From assembly GCF_004138165.1 (NCBI RefSeq), contig NZ_RYFF01000022.1, positions 1 to 64,000 of the forward strand: a stretch of 64,000 nt of DNA. The letters are read 5' to 3'. Shown here in pieces: positions 25,119 to 34,303 of the stretch. The notes under the pieces are model-generated. The model was not told the origin of the DNA and made no database searches. It saw only the letters and a program-made list of their open reading frames with translations. This DNA is from Candidatus Chloroploca sp. Khr17. GTDB taxonomy: Bacteria; Chloroflexota; Chloroflexia; Chloroflexales; Chloroflexaceae. The translations under genes and the position numbers were made by a program. Every line of letters starts with the position of its first letter. Within the stretch, counting starts at the first letter, position 1.

Positions 25119-25604
25119 TCAGGGCGTCTCGGCGTCTTTCTTGCTAGTCTTCTTTGCGACAAAAAAGCCCAGGCCAAAACCGACAAGCAAGCCAAGCAAC
25201 GTGGGCATAACCCAGCCACCGGGCTTTTCAGGGACTGATTGCTGGCCTATCGTAGCGATCTGCTGACCACTATGCTCAAGGTTTTCGCCCACCTGCGAGG
25301 CAAGATCGCGTGCGTCACGGGCAACTTTGCCCCGAGTCTTTTCGAGATCCTTGATTGCCCGATCAACCCGACGGCTCGCCTTTTTCGCCGCTTTTTCCAG
25401 TTTTTTTCGCCGTTGCGCAACCTGGTCACTCAAATCGAGTTCGTCAACCCGACGGGCGAGCTGGCTCAGGTTCGCGGCTACTTCTTGGCCTACTTCATTA
25501 TCAAACCGACCACGGATCGTGCCGGCAAGCTGCCCAACCGCTTCGGCGGCCTGGGTTTCAAGCGTATCTAACTGACGCTCAAACTTGTTTTTCCGTCGCC
25601 ACAT
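25119..25604 (-). CDS. coiled-coil protein with C-terminal membrane anchor (YtxH-like)
   Basis: A protein of 161 aa. The first 115 residues are highly charged and helical with heptad-like spacing (LDTLETQAAEAVGQLAG...; QRRKKLEKAAKKASRRVDRA), predicting a coiled coil. One membrane helix near the C-terminus (about 132-150: MPTLLGLLVGFGLGFFVA) is followed by a basic KKTSKKDAETP tail. This is similar in style to YtxH-type proteins, but with the anchor at the opposite end. GAGGAG lies 6 nt from the ATG. It is divergent from ftsK. The function is unknown. Confidence 0.65.
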   Translation of the reverse strand: MWRRKNKFERQLDTLETQAAEAVGQLAGTIRGRFDNEVGQEVAANLSQLARRVDELDLSDQVAQRRKKLEKAAKKASRRVDRAIKDLEKTRGKVARDARDLASQVGENLEHSGQQIATIGQQSVPEKPGGWVMPTLLGLLVGFGLGFFVAKKTSKKDAETP

Positions 25605-25636
25605 TTGCTTCTCCTCATCACTACAACGCGCATGTG

Positions 25637-25645
25637 TGCTATACT
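25637..25645 (+). promoter_or_regulatory. extended -10 promoter of ftsK
   Basis: TGCTATACT, an extended -10 sequence, lies 37 nt before the ftsK ATG. No good -35 is seen. GAGGAG sits just before the start codon. Confidence 0.5.
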
Positions 25646-25682
25646 ACCACCTTGAGGGATCGCCACGCGGCGAGGAGTAAAG

Positions 25683-28160
25683 ATGGCCGCACAAGGCAAT
25701 AAGAAACCATCCACTGGGCGCAAACCTGCTACCCGTACCAGCAAAGCACCGCGGAAAAGTGCGCGTGCGACGCCTCCCCCTATCTTGATGCGCCCTGAAC
25801 ATCAGCGTGACCTCTTTGCCCTTGGCTTGTTGACATTGGCCCTGGTAACCGTGATCTTTTTTGCGACCGGGATTGCCGGTGGGGCTGGGACGCTCTATGT
25901 TGAGATGATGCGCCAAGCCTTTGGCGGGGGCGCTGTTGTTGTACCAATTATACTCGGTTTGCTGGGTATTGCGATCTTGATTCAAGAGCAGTTTCGTGAC
26001 TCGCGGCTTACCGCAACCCACCTGATCGGGACACTGCTCATTATTGCCTCGATTCTTAACCTGCTCGAGTTTCCGGTGCATGATCTACCGTTCGAGGCTC
26101 GGCTCAAGAATGAGGGGGGCGGTTGGGCCGGCTTCTGGCTGGTGCAGGGCTTTGATAGCATTATTGGGCGCCCGGCCGCTGTGCTCGTGACGGTTGTGAT
26201 TGGCCTGATCGGTGTGCTGCTGACGTTTGATCTGACGCTGCGTGAGTTGCTCGTTGGGGCGGCGGCACGTACGGCGGCGTTCTGGCAGTTGCTCTGGAGT
26301 GCGCCGCGCCGTTCGCACGCCTCCCGTCGATCTGTGCCTACGGCACGGGCCGATACCGATCTTCCGTTTACGCCGCCGCCTCAGGGGAACGACGATTCGA
26401 TTGTGCCCACGCCAATTGCGGCCCGCCCGACGCGCGCTAGCCTCTTTCAACGGCCTGGGGTGCCAGCCAAACCCGAGCTCACGCCTACAGTGGTGCCTCC
26501 TCTGGCTACTCCCGCTGCACCCGCCCCTGTGGTGCCTCCGGTACTCGCCAAACCACCGGTCGAACTGCCGCCCGCCCGGCCGCACGAGGTCATACAAGAG
26601 GCCCTCGATGGTTTCGAAACGGCTTCCGTCCATCGCGCGTGGCCGTTGCCTGCGCTTGATCTGCTTGATCCGGTCACGATAGTTAGTCAAATTGGCGATG
26701 ATGTCATTCGCGATCGCTCACGTTTGATTGAAGATACCCTAGCGAGCTTCAAGGTTGAGGCGCAGGTCGTTCACGTCAATCCTGGCCCGGCAGTGACCCA
26801 GTTTGAGGTGCAGCCGGCGGTAGGCGTCAAAGTCAGCAAGATCACGTCGCTCGAAAAAGATCTCGCGCTGGCGCTCGCCGCGTCGTCGATCCGCATTGAG
26901 GCCCCGATTCCCGGCAAATCGGCGGTGGGCATCGAGATCCCCAATTCCTCGATTGCGCTGGTTAGCTTGCGTGAGGTGATGGATGGCGAAGAGTTTGAGC
27001 AGAGCCGCGCTCGGCTGAAGCTGCCGCTTGGCAAAGATGTGAGTGGTACGCCAATGATTGCCGATATGACCCGTATGCCCCACTTGCTCGTCGCTGGCGC
27101 GACCGGCTCGGGCAAGTCGGTGGCGATCAATACCTTCCTCTGCGGGTTGCTGCTACGCCATACGCCCGATGAACTCAAGCTGATCCTGGTTGACCCCAAG
27201 ATGGTCGAGATGATTGTCTATAATCATATTCCTCATCTGCTCTCGCCTGTCGTCACCGAGCTCGAACGGGTGGTGCCAACGTTGAAGTGGGCAACCCGTG
27301 AGATGGAGCGGCGGTATAAGATCTTTGCGCGCCACGGGGTGCGCAATCTTGATAGCTATAAGCAACTTGCGCGCAAACGTGCTGACCTCGAACCGATGCC
27401 CTATATTTTGATCATTATTGATGAGCTTGCCGATCTGATGATGATGGCCCCCGATGAGATCGAGACGTATATCTGTCGCCTCGCCCAGATGGCCCGTGCG
27501 ACCGGTATCCATCTCATTATTGCGACGCAGCGACCCTCGGTTGATGTCATTACAGGGTTGATCAAGGCTAATTTCCCTTCGCGCATTGCCTTTGCCGTCA
27601 CGTCACAGGTTGATAGCCGGGTCATTCTTGATGTACCTGGGGCCGATCAGTTGCTCGGACGCGGCGATATGCTCTATATGGCGGCTGATGCGGCCAAACT
27701 TGTACGCATCCAGGGTACCTATGTCTCGGATCGCGAGGTAGAAAAGATTGTTGACTTCTGGCGCAAGGCGTTGCCTCCTGACGAGGTTTCGGCTGATCCG
27801 ACCCAGAAGCCCGGTGGTTCGCTCGGGGTCAATGGCCCGCCTTTTAGTGGAACCTTGCCCGGGCCACGTCCGGCTGCGACCGGGGCACAATCTGCCGGAG
27901 CATCTGATGAGACGTTCAAGCCCCCCGCCGAATTTCTTTCGGTTGATGAACAGGACGCGCTCTTGACCCAGGCGATCGATCTGGTGCAACAACATCAGCG
28001 CGCCTCGGCTTCACTGTTGCAACGCCGCCTTCGCATTGGTTATAGCAAGGCTTCCCAGTTGATCGATCTGCTTGAACAACAGGGCATTGTTGGGCCAGCC
28101 GAGGGGGGCCGCTCACGCGAAGTGTTGCGCTCGTCGTCGCCTGAGCGCGACCAGCGTTAG
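25683..28160 (+). CDS. ftsK: FtsK/SpoIIIE-family DNA translocase
   Basis: A protein of 825 aa. It is a hexameric double-stranded DNA pump that clears chromosome termini from the division septum. A basic N-terminus leads to four membrane helices (about 40-185), then a Pro-rich linker (about 210-300), and the alpha/beta motor. Walker A GATGSGKS lies near 470-477, Walker B 'ILIIIDELADLMM' near 572-584, and the 'GADQLLGRGDMLYM' motor motif near 655-668. The C-terminal winged-helix gamma domain (about 755-815: LLQRRLRIGYSKASQLIDLLEQQGIVG) reads KOPS-type DNA polarity signals in relatives. Length and order are typical of SpoIIIE-size proteins. Confidence 0.95.
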   Translation: MAAQGNKKPSTGRKPATRTSKAPRKSARATPPPILMRPEHQRDLFALGLLTLALVTVIFFATGIAGGAGTLYVEMMRQAFGGGAVVVPIILGLLGIAILIQEQFRDSRLTATHLIGTLLIIASILNLLEFPVHDLPFEARLKNEGGGWAGFWLVQGFDSIIGRPAAVLVTVVIGLIGVLLTFDLTLRELLVGAAARTAAFWQLLWSAPRRSHASRRSVPTARADTDLPFTPPPQGNDDSIVPTPIAARPTRASLFQRPGVPAKPELTPTVVPPLATPAAPAPVVPPVLAKPPVELPPARPHEVIQEALDGFETASVHRAWPLPALDLLDPVTIVSQIGDDVIRDRSRLIEDTLASFKVEAQVVHVNPGPAVTQFEVQPAVGVKVSKITSLEKDLALALAASSIRIEAPIPGKSAVGIEIPNSSIALVSLREVMDGEEFEQSRARLKLPLGKDVSGTPMIADMTRMPHLLVAGATGSGKSVAINTFLCGLLLRHTPDELKLILVDPKMVEMIVYNHIPHLLSPVVTELERVVPTLKWATREMERRYKIFARHGVRNLDSYKQLARKRADLEPMPYILIIIDELADLMMMAPDEIETYICRLAQMARATGIHLIIATQRPSVDVITGLIKANFPSRIAFAVTSQVDSRVILDVPGADQLLGRGDMLYMAADAAKLVRIQGTYVSDREVEKIVDFWRKALPPDEVSADPTQKPGGSLGVNGPPFSGTLPGPRPAATGAQSAGASDETFKPPAEFLSVDEQDALLTQAIDLVQQHQRASASLLQRRLRIGYSKASQLIDLLEQQGIVGPAEGGRSREVLRSSSPERDQR

Positions 28161-28231
28161 GGCCAAGGCCTTGCAAAGCAGGCGGTGGTTTTGACGCAAA
28201 GGCGCAGCGTTTTTTGCGTCGGTGCGCTCAC

Positions 28232-28404
28232 AGGGCTAGGGCAACGTCCACCTGACCGGAGCACCGTCGGGCTAAAGCCCTCGGCTATTGGTCGCGAAGG
28301 CCGCTTGCGCGGCCTCATCCAGCCGGCGCAGGCCGGCTTCGCAGATGGTAGCCGCGCCGTTGACGGCGACGGCGGCCCTGGAGATCTGACTTTGCATCAG
28401 CCCT
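28232..28404. repeat. MITE-like mosaic element, copy C
   Basis: The ends AGGGCTAGGGCAACGTC (28232-28248) and GACTTTGCATCAGCCCT (28388-28404) are inverted repeats matching at about 13 of 17 positions. The right end is identical to that of 4652-4771. The interior (CGAAGGCC...CCGGCGCAGGCCGGCTTCG...GTTGACGGCGACGG) matches the middle of the 21837-22029 element. It therefore looks like a mosaic of both families, 173 bp long. Confidence 0.6.
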
Positions 28405-28447
28405 GGGTGCGCTAACCCAAAAAGCCACAAAGTCCTCCCTCCCGTCG

Positions 28448-28453
28448 TATAAT
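28448..28453 (+). promoter_or_regulatory. -10 box for the 28481 operon
   Basis: A perfect TATAAT lies 27 nt before the ATG at 28481. No clear -35 is found at the proper distance. Confidence 0.4.
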
Positions 28454-28480
28454 GAAGAGAGTACGATCAGGGAGGTTTTT

Positions 28481-28750
28481 ATGTCGATAGAGTCTTTTCG
28501 TGATAATGCACGTACCATTCTTGCCAATATGCTGGCCGAGACGCCCAGGGCCGATCGGCAAGAGTTGATCGAGGTCTATACCGATGCGTTGACCCGTCTC
28601 TATGCGGTCGAAGCCCATAGTTTGTTGAGCGAAGTGATTGAGGATAGCCGAAACCGCCTTGATGCCCGCCTGTCGCCTGACCCGGTGCGCCAGACGATTG
28701 CGGGTGTCCAGACGACGATTCAAGACATCTGGGATAATCTGTGGAAATAG
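28481..28750 (+). CDS. conserved-looking small helical protein
   Basis: A protein of 89 aa, predicted all-helical and acidic, with no membrane segment (MSIESFRDNARTILANMLAE...; ends IQDIWDNLWK). GGGAGG lies 5 nt before the ATG and a TATAAT box upstream, so it is probably a real gene. It overlaps the oxidase gene by 10 bp in another frame, suggesting translational coupling. No family is recognised; it might be an accessory protein of the oxidase. Confidence 0.6.
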   Translation: MSIESFRDNARTILANMLAETPRADRQELIEVYTDALTRLYAVEAHSLLSEVIEDSRNRLDARLSPDPVRQTIAGVQTTIQDIWDNLWK

Positions 28751-31134
28751 TTGCTGTCGAGCCCGGGGCGTTGCTTGTCACTGCCCCCGCAACTACGCCA
28801 ATCGCGAGACTGCACGAGGAGCTTGCGCCGTATCGGCTTGCCTTGCCGATCTTTCCGCTTGTGTCTGGTCTGACGCTGGCCGATCTGGTCGCCTGCAATG
28901 CGGGGGGCCGCCGTCGTTTCGGCTATGGAACTATTGGACGCTATCTGCGTGCGGCACAACTGATGTTGCCCGATGGCACAAACCTGGGCATTGGCGGACC
29001 GACGATCAAGCGGGCCACCGGCTATGGTCTGCATCGGGCACTCGCTGCGAGTCGGCTCGATCTGGGGCTTGCCCACGAGTTTACCTTTAGCCTGCGGCCA
29101 CTGCCCGCTGAGCGCACCACGACGCTGATATGTTGCGCCTCGCTTGCCAAAGCGTGCCACCTGGCGCAACAACTGGTGAGCGCGGGGCTTGCGCTTAGTG
29201 CCCTGCCAGTCGCTGAACAACCGGATGGTACCGGAAGGTTGCTGGTTGAGCTTGAAGGGCTGCCAGCACTCCTGGCTCGCCAGGTTGGTCTGCTGGCCGA
29301 GATCGCGGCTGACACGGGCACCACCGTGATGCCGGTAGACGAGGGCGATCCGTGGCACCAATGGTATGACCTGGCGGCTGCGCATCTGAACCCGGCAGCG
29401 CTTCGTCGTGACCTGACGCTCCCCCGCTCTGCCTTGCCCGCTTTTGTTTCCCGCGCCCGCACGCTCGCTACGCGATATCGCCTGCCCTTGACGATCTGGG
29501 GCGATGCCGGCGTCGGGACAGTCCACCTCGGTCTTGCTCTGCCAACCGATGAAGCTGAACAGTTGTTACGCATTCTGCAGGCCCTTGCGCTTGAGTCGGG
29601 CGGTATGAGGACTACCGAAATGGGCATGCCAGCACAAGATGCCGAGCATAATTTGATGCTGGCAGGCTTGCGCGAGACGGCTCTTGCTCCATTTTCGCAA
29701 CTGCCAACTCCGCCCGACCTGGCGTTGCACAAACGACTGGTGCGTCAAACGGGCCGCGAGCAGATTCTGACGACCCTGCGCTCGGTGGTTGGGGAAACCT
29801 ACCTGCTGACGCGGAGGGAAGATCTTGCCTGTTACGACCAGGATGCCTCGATTGCACAACCGCTTGGAGAGGCGTTGGCGGTTGCCTTGCCGGCAACTAC
29901 CAGCGAGGTTGCTGGCTTGATGCGTGCTGCGGCAACCTACGACTTGCCAGTTGTGGTGCGCGGGGCGGGCAGTGGGCTCGCTGGTGGTTCAACGCCAACC
30001 TCGCATGCGCTGATCCTCGGGCTCAATCGACTTGACCAGATCACGCTTGACAAGGAGCAGATGGTTGCCCACGTTGGCGCAGGCGCGATTACCGCCGAGA
30101 TCCAACGGGCCGCCGAGACAATGGGTCTCTTTTATCCCCCTGACCCCTCTAGTCAGACGGCTTCGACGATTGGGGGCAATTTGGCATGCAATGCCGGAGG
30201 GCCTCGTTGCGTCAAATATGGCGTGACGTCTGACTATGTACTGGCGGTCACGGCGGTGCTTGCCGATGGTACGATCGTGCGCTGGGGTGATGGTCTCGCC
30301 GGGCAAGGAACCGAGCAGAGCCTTGCCCAACTGCTGGTTGGTTCAGAGGGCACGCTTGCCGTGATCACCGAGGTGACATTGCGGCTCGTGCCGCTGCCGC
30401 CCGCCCGTCGCACTACCATGGCCCTCTTTGCGCAGCTTGAGGATGCATGCGCAACCGTCGAACAGATCATGGCCTCGGGCTTGGTGCCGTCGGCGCTTGA
30501 GTTGATGGACGATACGACCCTTGCCGCCGTCGAAGCCTATCTGCACCTTGGCTTGCCGCCTGAGACCGGAGCAATGCTGTTGATGCTCAGCGATGGCGAG
30601 CCTGAAACGGTGGCGCACGACGCCGAGGCGCTCGCCGCGCTGGCTCGCGCCGGGGGCGCCCGGCTCGTCCAGGTGGCGCAGAGTGCCAGCGACGAAGCGA
30701 AGCTCTGGCAAGCGCGCCGGGCCGTCTCGATTGCGCTGGCTCGCATTCGCCCCAACCGGCTTGGCGAAGATATCGCAGTGCCACTGACGCGCATTGCCGA
30801 GAGTGTGCGCTTGATCAAAGCACTCGCCGAAGAACATCAGTTGCCCATCGTCGTTTTTGGTCACGCCGGTGACGGTAATTTGCACCCGAATATTCTCTTT
30901 GATGCTCGTGACCCTGCTGAGAGTGCGCGTATCTGGCCGTGCGCCGAAGCAATTTTCCGCATTGCGCTCGCCGTGGACGGGACGCTCTCGGGGGAACATG
31001 GCATTGGAACGCTGAAATTAGCGTTTATGCACGAGGCGCTCGGGGCAACGCAGCTTGTGGTGCAGCACCACATCAAAGCCTGGTTTGACCCGGGGGGCCG
31101 CCTCAACCCAGGCAAGGTCTTGCCCGCGCTGTGA
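28741..31134 (+). CDS. GlcE-GlcD-like fused FAD-linked oxidase
   Basis: A protein of 797 aa from a GTG overlapping the previous gene. Residues about 1-325 resemble the GlcE subunit of glycolate oxidase: 'GALLVTAPATTPIARLHEEL', 'NAGGRRRFGYGTIGRYLRAA' and 'RATGYGLHRALA'. Residues about 330-797 form a full GlcD-type flavoprotein. It has an FAD-binding_4 part with 'VVVRGAGSGLAGGSTP', 'YPPDPSSQTASTIGGNLACNAGG' and 'LLVGSEGTLAVITEVTL', and a C-terminal substrate domain with 'VFGHAGDGNLHPN' and 'GTLSGEHGIGTLK'. It should oxidise a 2-hydroxyacid such as glycolate or D-lactate. In E. coli GlcD and GlcE are separate proteins with the iron-sulfur protein GlcF, which is not nearby. The N-terminus looks slightly shorter than GlcE, so the true start deserves a check. 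Confidence 0.85.
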   Translation: MEIVAVEPGALLVTAPATTPIARLHEELAPYRLALPIFPLVSGLTLADLVACNAGGRRRFGYGTIGRYLRAAQLMLPDGTNLGIGGPTIKRATGYGLHRALAASRLDLGLAHEFTFSLRPLPAERTTTLICCASLAKACHLAQQLVSAGLALSALPVAEQPDGTGRLLVELEGLPALLARQVGLLAEIAADTGTTVMPVDEGDPWHQWYDLAAAHLNPAALRRDLTLPRSALPAFVSRARTLATRYRLPLTIWGDAGVGTVHLGLALPTDEAEQLLRILQALALESGGMRTTEMGMPAQDAEHNLMLAGLRETALAPFSQLPTPPDLALHKRLVRQTGREQILTTLRSVVGETYLLTRREDLACYDQDASIAQPLGEALAVALPATTSEVAGLMRAAATYDLPVVVRGAGSGLAGGSTPTSHALILGLNRLDQITLDKEQMVAHVGAGAITAEIQRAAETMGLFYPPDPSSQTASTIGGNLACNAGGPRCVKYGVTSDYVLAVTAVLADGTIVRWGDGLAGQGTEQSLAQLLVGSEGTLAVITEVTLRLVPLPPARRTTMALFAQLEDACATVEQIMASGLVPSALELMDDTTLAAVEAYLHLGLPPETGAMLLMLSDGEPETVAHDAEALAALARAGGARLVQVAQSASDEAKLWQARRAVSIALARIRPNRLGEDIAVPLTRIAESVRLIKALAEEHQLPIVVFGHAGDGNLHPNILFDARDPAESARIWPCAEAIFRIALAVDGTLSGEHGIGTLKLAFMHEALGATQLVVQHHIKAWFDPGGRLNPGKVLPAL

Positions 31135-31213
31135 CGAAGGAGTCTGTCAACTCAGGTTGCTGATGATTTGACGCAAAGGCGCAAAGGGTGTTTACGTAAG
31201 TTTTCTCGCTTTC

Positions 31214-31275
31214 CTGGGTACGCGGGCGTCCCGCCCGCTGGTGCTCCCGAAGCGGGCGGATGCCCGCGCACCCAA
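31214..31275. repeat. GC-rich dispersed palindrome, copy 2
   Basis: CTGGGTACGCGGGCGTCC... (31214-31238) pairs with 31252-31275 with a few mismatches. It lies between the convergent oxidase and GT4 genes and may terminate both. It is related to 23671-23731 and 34181-34240. The remainder of the spacer has a GACGCAAAGGCGCAAAGG repeat. Confidence 0.6.
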
Positions 31276-31287
31276 GCCCGCACCACA

Positions 31288-32436
31288 TCAGGAGCGGGCC
31301 GCGAGGCCTTCATACACACGGAGCGTGCCAAGGGCCGTGCGGCGCCACGAAAAGTCGCGGGCACGCCGGGCACCGCGGGCCGCGAGATCGCGGCGCAAGA
31401 GCGGATTGTTGAGTAACCGCCAGAGGCCTTCGGCCATTTCAAGCGCATTGAACGGATCCACCGTCAGCGCGGCCTCACCCACGACCTCGGGGAGACTCGA
31501 GGCGTACGCGCAGAGCACCGGCACACCACAGGCCATTGCCTCGAGCGGGGGTAGACCAAACCCTTCGTAATAGGAAGGGAAAGCAAAGACGGTCGCACCA
31601 CTGTAGAGCGCAGGCAGGTCTTCGTCAGCCACATTGGGCACAAACCGAACCCGGTCGGCGAGGCCACGCTGTTTGACAAACTGGTGCAGACTCGTCTGAC
31701 CGCGTTCGGCATGCCCGGCCAGCACCAGCGTCCAGGCACCGGGGGTCTGGCGCGCTTCAAACTCAAGCATCCGTTCCCAGGCCCGCACAAGGCGTTCAAG
31801 ATTCTTGTGCGCCTTCTGGGAACCAACATAGAGCACATAATCGTCGGGGAGCGCATAACGCTGGCGCACCTGGGCGACAACTTCTGCTGACTGCGGTTGA
31901 AACCGGCGCTCGGCGGCGAGTGGCGTCACCACGAGGCGACTGGCGGCGCGGGGATAGACATAGGCAAGATCGGCGCGCGAGCTCTCTGAAATCGTCAGAA
32001 TGCGCATCGCGGTGCGCAGCGCCAGATCCATCGTCACGCGGTAGAAGAGCCGCCCCCGTGCCGAGAGCGTGCGCGGATAGCGCCAACCGATCAAGTCATA
32101 CACGGTGACGACCGACGGGCACGGCAGACCAAGATACGGCTTGACGACATAGGGCGAATGCAACACATCCAACGCGAGGCGACGAGCGAGGGCTGGCAGC
32201 GCAACCTGCTGCTTGAGACTAAACGGCCCTGCCGCCAGCTGCGCCGTCTCGACCCCGGGCATCGCCGCAATCGCTGCCAAATCATAGCGACTCTGGCGCA
32301 ACTGACGAGGATCAACAATGAGCACCAGCGTATGGCCGTGGCTGATCTCGGCAAGCGCACGGGCAAGCCCGACGGTATACCGGCCAATCCCCGGAAAATG
32401 CTCGGTTGCATAGCGCGCATCAAGCCCAATTCGCAT
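31288..32436 (-). CDS. GT4-family glycosyltransferase (group 1)
   Basis: A protein of 382 aa with a GT-B fold. The N-terminal half begins [20 protein letters not shown], typical of mannosyltransferase-like members with the Gly-rich acceptor loop. The C-terminal half has the nucleotide-sugar site: [20 protein letters not shown] (about 190-210) and the EX7E motif in '[19 protein letters not shown]'. It transfers a sugar from an activated donor to an unknown acceptor in polysaccharide or glycolipid synthesis. It lies 77 bp after an RmlD-like reductase gene on the same strand. A ribosome site AAGGA lies 8 nt before the ATG. Donor and product are not known. Confidence 0.88.
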   Translation of the reverse strand: MRIGLDARYATEHFPGIGRYTVGLARALAEISHGHTLVLIVDPRQLRQSRYDLAAIAAMPGVETAQLAAGPFSLKQQVALPALARRLALDVLHSPYVVKPYLGLPCPSVVTVYDLIGWRYPRTLSARGRLFYRVTMDLALRTAMRILTISESSRADLAYVYPRAASRLVVTPLAAERRFQPQSAEVVAQVRQRYALPDDYVLYVGSQKAHKNLERLVRAWERMLEFEARQTPGAWTLVLAGHAERGQTSLHQFVKQRGLADRVRFVPNVADEDLPALYSGATVFAFPSYYEGFGLPPLEAMACGVPVLCAYASSLPEVVGEAALTVDPFNALEMAEGLWRLLNNPLLRRDLAARGARRARDFSWRRTALGTLRVYEGLAARS

Positions 32437-32513
32437 CCGTCACATCCTTGCCAAGCCCCACACCGAGTACCCGGCGCATCAACTGACTGTTTCGTCAACT
32501 TAGCTCGCTCAAC

Positions 32514-33362
32514 CTAGCTCCTATCTCTCAGCACTTCATCGATGCCCCGCAGGCGGGTCTGAAGCAACGCCTGGGCACGTGTGATCGCGAGGCGGCAGTT
32601 GCGGGGGCGCCGGATTGGACTCGCGGCACTGAGCCCGGCGGGGATATCGGCGGGATCGATCTGCCACGCCTGTGCGATCAGGCAACCCATGTCATAGCGG
32701 CTGACACAGGTTGCCCCGGCGATATGCAACACACCCTGGTAGGGGAGCGCAAGCAATTCGAGCAAGGCAGCGGCGAGATCTTCGACAAAGATTGGGCAAC
32801 GGTACTCATCGGTGAACAAGGCGGCAGCGGCACGCCCCTCGGCGACATCGAGGACAAAGCGCGAAATCTTATCAATTGGGTCGAAGCCATAGATCAGCGA
32901 CGTGCGCACAATGGTCGCCGCGGGATGCGCCGCCGCAACGAGAGCCTCGGCGTACGCCTTGGCGCGTCCGTAGTCAGTGACGGGATCAGGCGGATCTTCT
33001 TCGGTATACGGGGTGTCACGTTCGCCATCGAAAATAACATCACTCGACAGATGGATCAGGCGTGCGTTAACCGCAGCAGCCGCAGCCGCGACATGGCCGG
33101 CCCCTTCGCCGGTAATTGCCATCACCTCGGGGCCGTTCTGCAAAAAAGCCGTGTGGATGACCCAGGCGGGTTGCACCGCTTCAACGAGCGACCGCACGGC
33201 GTGCGGATCACGCACATCCAGCACGGCCCAGGTCACCCCAGGCACCGGCACCGGTGGCTGCGTATAATTGGTCGCCACCACAGCATAACCTCGTGCGCGG
33301 GCCTGACGGATCAACACCTGCCCAAGATAGCCCGTACCGCCCGTAATCAGACCTCGCGTCAT
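32514..33362 (-). CDS. RmlD-like sugar-nucleotide reductase (extended SDR)
   Basis: A protein of 282 aa. Rossmann GGTGYLGQ (about 8-15) and the active-site YGRAK with upstream Ser-Ser (LIHLSSDVIFDGERDTPYTE) identify an extended SDR of the RmlD type. RmlD reduces dTDP-4-keto-rhamnose, but other sugar-nucleotide substrates and even methionine adenosyltransferase-beta-like roles exist in this family. The ATG overlaps the rnc stop (ATGA), so it is translationally coupled to rnc. No other rml genes are present, so the substrate is uncertain. Confidence 0.82.
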   Translation of the reverse strand: MTRGLITGGTGYLGQVLIRQARARGYAVVATNYTQPPVPVPGVTWAVLDVRDPHAVRSLVEAVQPAWVIHTAFLQNGPEVMAITGEGAGHVAAAAAAVNARLIHLSSDVIFDGERDTPYTEEDPPDPVTDYGRAKAYAEALVAAAHPAATIVRTSLIYGFDPIDKISRFVLDVAEGRAAAALFTDEYRCPIFVEDLAAALLELLALPYQGVLHIAGATCVSRYDMGCLIAQAWQIDPADIPAGLSAASPIRRPRNCRLAITRAQALLQTRLRGIDEVLRDRS

Positions 33363-34072
33363 GCTGGATCATCCTCAACAACAGCGAGGCGATGCAACGC
33401 CTCCTGGGCCGCACTCTGCGCTGCTGCTTGCTTATTCAAGCCGCGACCAATGCCAAGCACCTGCTCACCAAGACGAACTTCCATCGTAAAGACACGTTGA
33501 TGGGCCGGCCCATCCTCATCAATCACCTGATAAGCCGGGGTCTGCCCATAACGTGCCTGGGCAACCTCTTGCAAGCGGGTACGATAGTTCACCTCGCCGC
33601 CGCCCTCTTCAATCGTCTTCATCTGGCGTTCGAGGAAGGGCGTCACAAAGAGCGCCACGCCTTCAACGCCCTGGTCAAGATAGATTGCCCCGAGCACCGC
33701 CTCAAAGATATCGGCCAGCAGCGCATCACGGTTCCGTGCCGCAGGCGTATCTTCGCCACGGCTAATGCGAATATAGGTGCCAAGATTGAGTTCACGGGCA
33801 AACCCGGCCAGGGTTGTTGTCTTGACCAACGCCGAACGAAGGCTGGTCAATTCACCCTCGCTGCGATCGGGGTAGCGGACAAAGAGCCACGCCGCCGTCA
33901 GGAAATTGAGTACCGCATCACCAAGGAACTCAAGCCGTTCATTGGAAGAGAGCCCCGGCACCCGTTCGGGATGTTCATGCATAAACGAACGATGCACAAA
34001 CGCACTCTGCAACAACAGTGGATCGTGGAAGGTAACGCCAATAATCTCTTCTAAGCGGCTCGGCATAAGCAT
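33359..34072 (-). CDS. rnc: ribonuclease III
   Basis: A protein of 237 aa (a start two codons later, MPSRLEE, is possible). It cuts double-stranded RNA and processes pre-rRNA. The RNase III domain (about 1-150) has the signature NERLEFLGDAVL with catalytic Glu/Asp, and 'LLADIFEAVLGAIYLDQG' with the second acidic pair. The C-terminal dsRNA-binding domain (about 160-230) includes 'NYRTRLQEVAQ' and 'GRGLNKQAAAQSAAQEAL'. It follows fabF as in many bacteria (fab-acpP-fabF-rnc). It is translationally coupled to the next SDR gene. The many intergenic hairpins in this genome are potential RNase III substrates, which is an inference. Confidence 0.95.
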   Translation of the reverse strand: MLMPSRLEEIIGVTFHDPLLLQSAFVHRSFMHEHPERVPGLSSNERLEFLGDAVLNFLTAAWLFVRYPDRSEGELTSLRSALVKTTTLAGFARELNLGTYIRISRGEDTPAARNRDALLADIFEAVLGAIYLDQGVEGVALFVTPFLERQMKTIEEGGGEVNYRTRLQEVAQARYGQTPAYQVIDEDGPAHQRVFTMEVRLGEQVLGIGRGLNKQAAAQSAAQEALHRLAVVEDDPA

Positions 34073-34180
34073 AACTATCTGGTGTATCCTGGAGGGCTAT
34101 CGTCCTCCAACATCGAAGCGCAATTCTTGAGGATTGCGCCCTAAACCTAGTGCTCTGTAGTGTATCAACTACATTCATTC

Positions 34181-34240
34181 CTGGGAGCGAGGGCGTCCCG
34201 CCCTCGAACGCCCCCGAGGGCGAGACGCCCTCGCTCCCGG
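34181..34240. repeat. GC-rich dispersed palindrome, copy 3
   Basis: CTGGGAGCGAGGGCGTCC... (34181-34206) pairs with 34215-34240 with few mismatches around an 8-nt loop. It sits between fabF and rnc, both on the minus strand, so it may reduce read-through from fabF into rnc. It resembles copies 1 and 2. Confidence 0.65.
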
Positions 34241-34303
34241 GGCGCAAAGTAGCAGGAAGCTTTGTTGACCGACTAGCCACTAGCAGGTGAACAAGCCCCT
34301 CCT

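Larger units (their letters stand above)
28161..28480. other. 320-bp spacer after ftsK
   Basis: No gene is seen. It contains a 'TTTTGACGCAAAGGCGCA' repeat that also occurs near 31168-31190 and 37058-37082, the MITE-like element 28232-28404, and a promoter for the next gene. Confidence 0.5.

Noticed and set aside
34181-34240. Start of a CRISPR array or rRNA-like stem
   Set aside because: There is only one unit here and the related copies lie kilobases away without spacers, so a dispersed palindromic repeat is the better reading.
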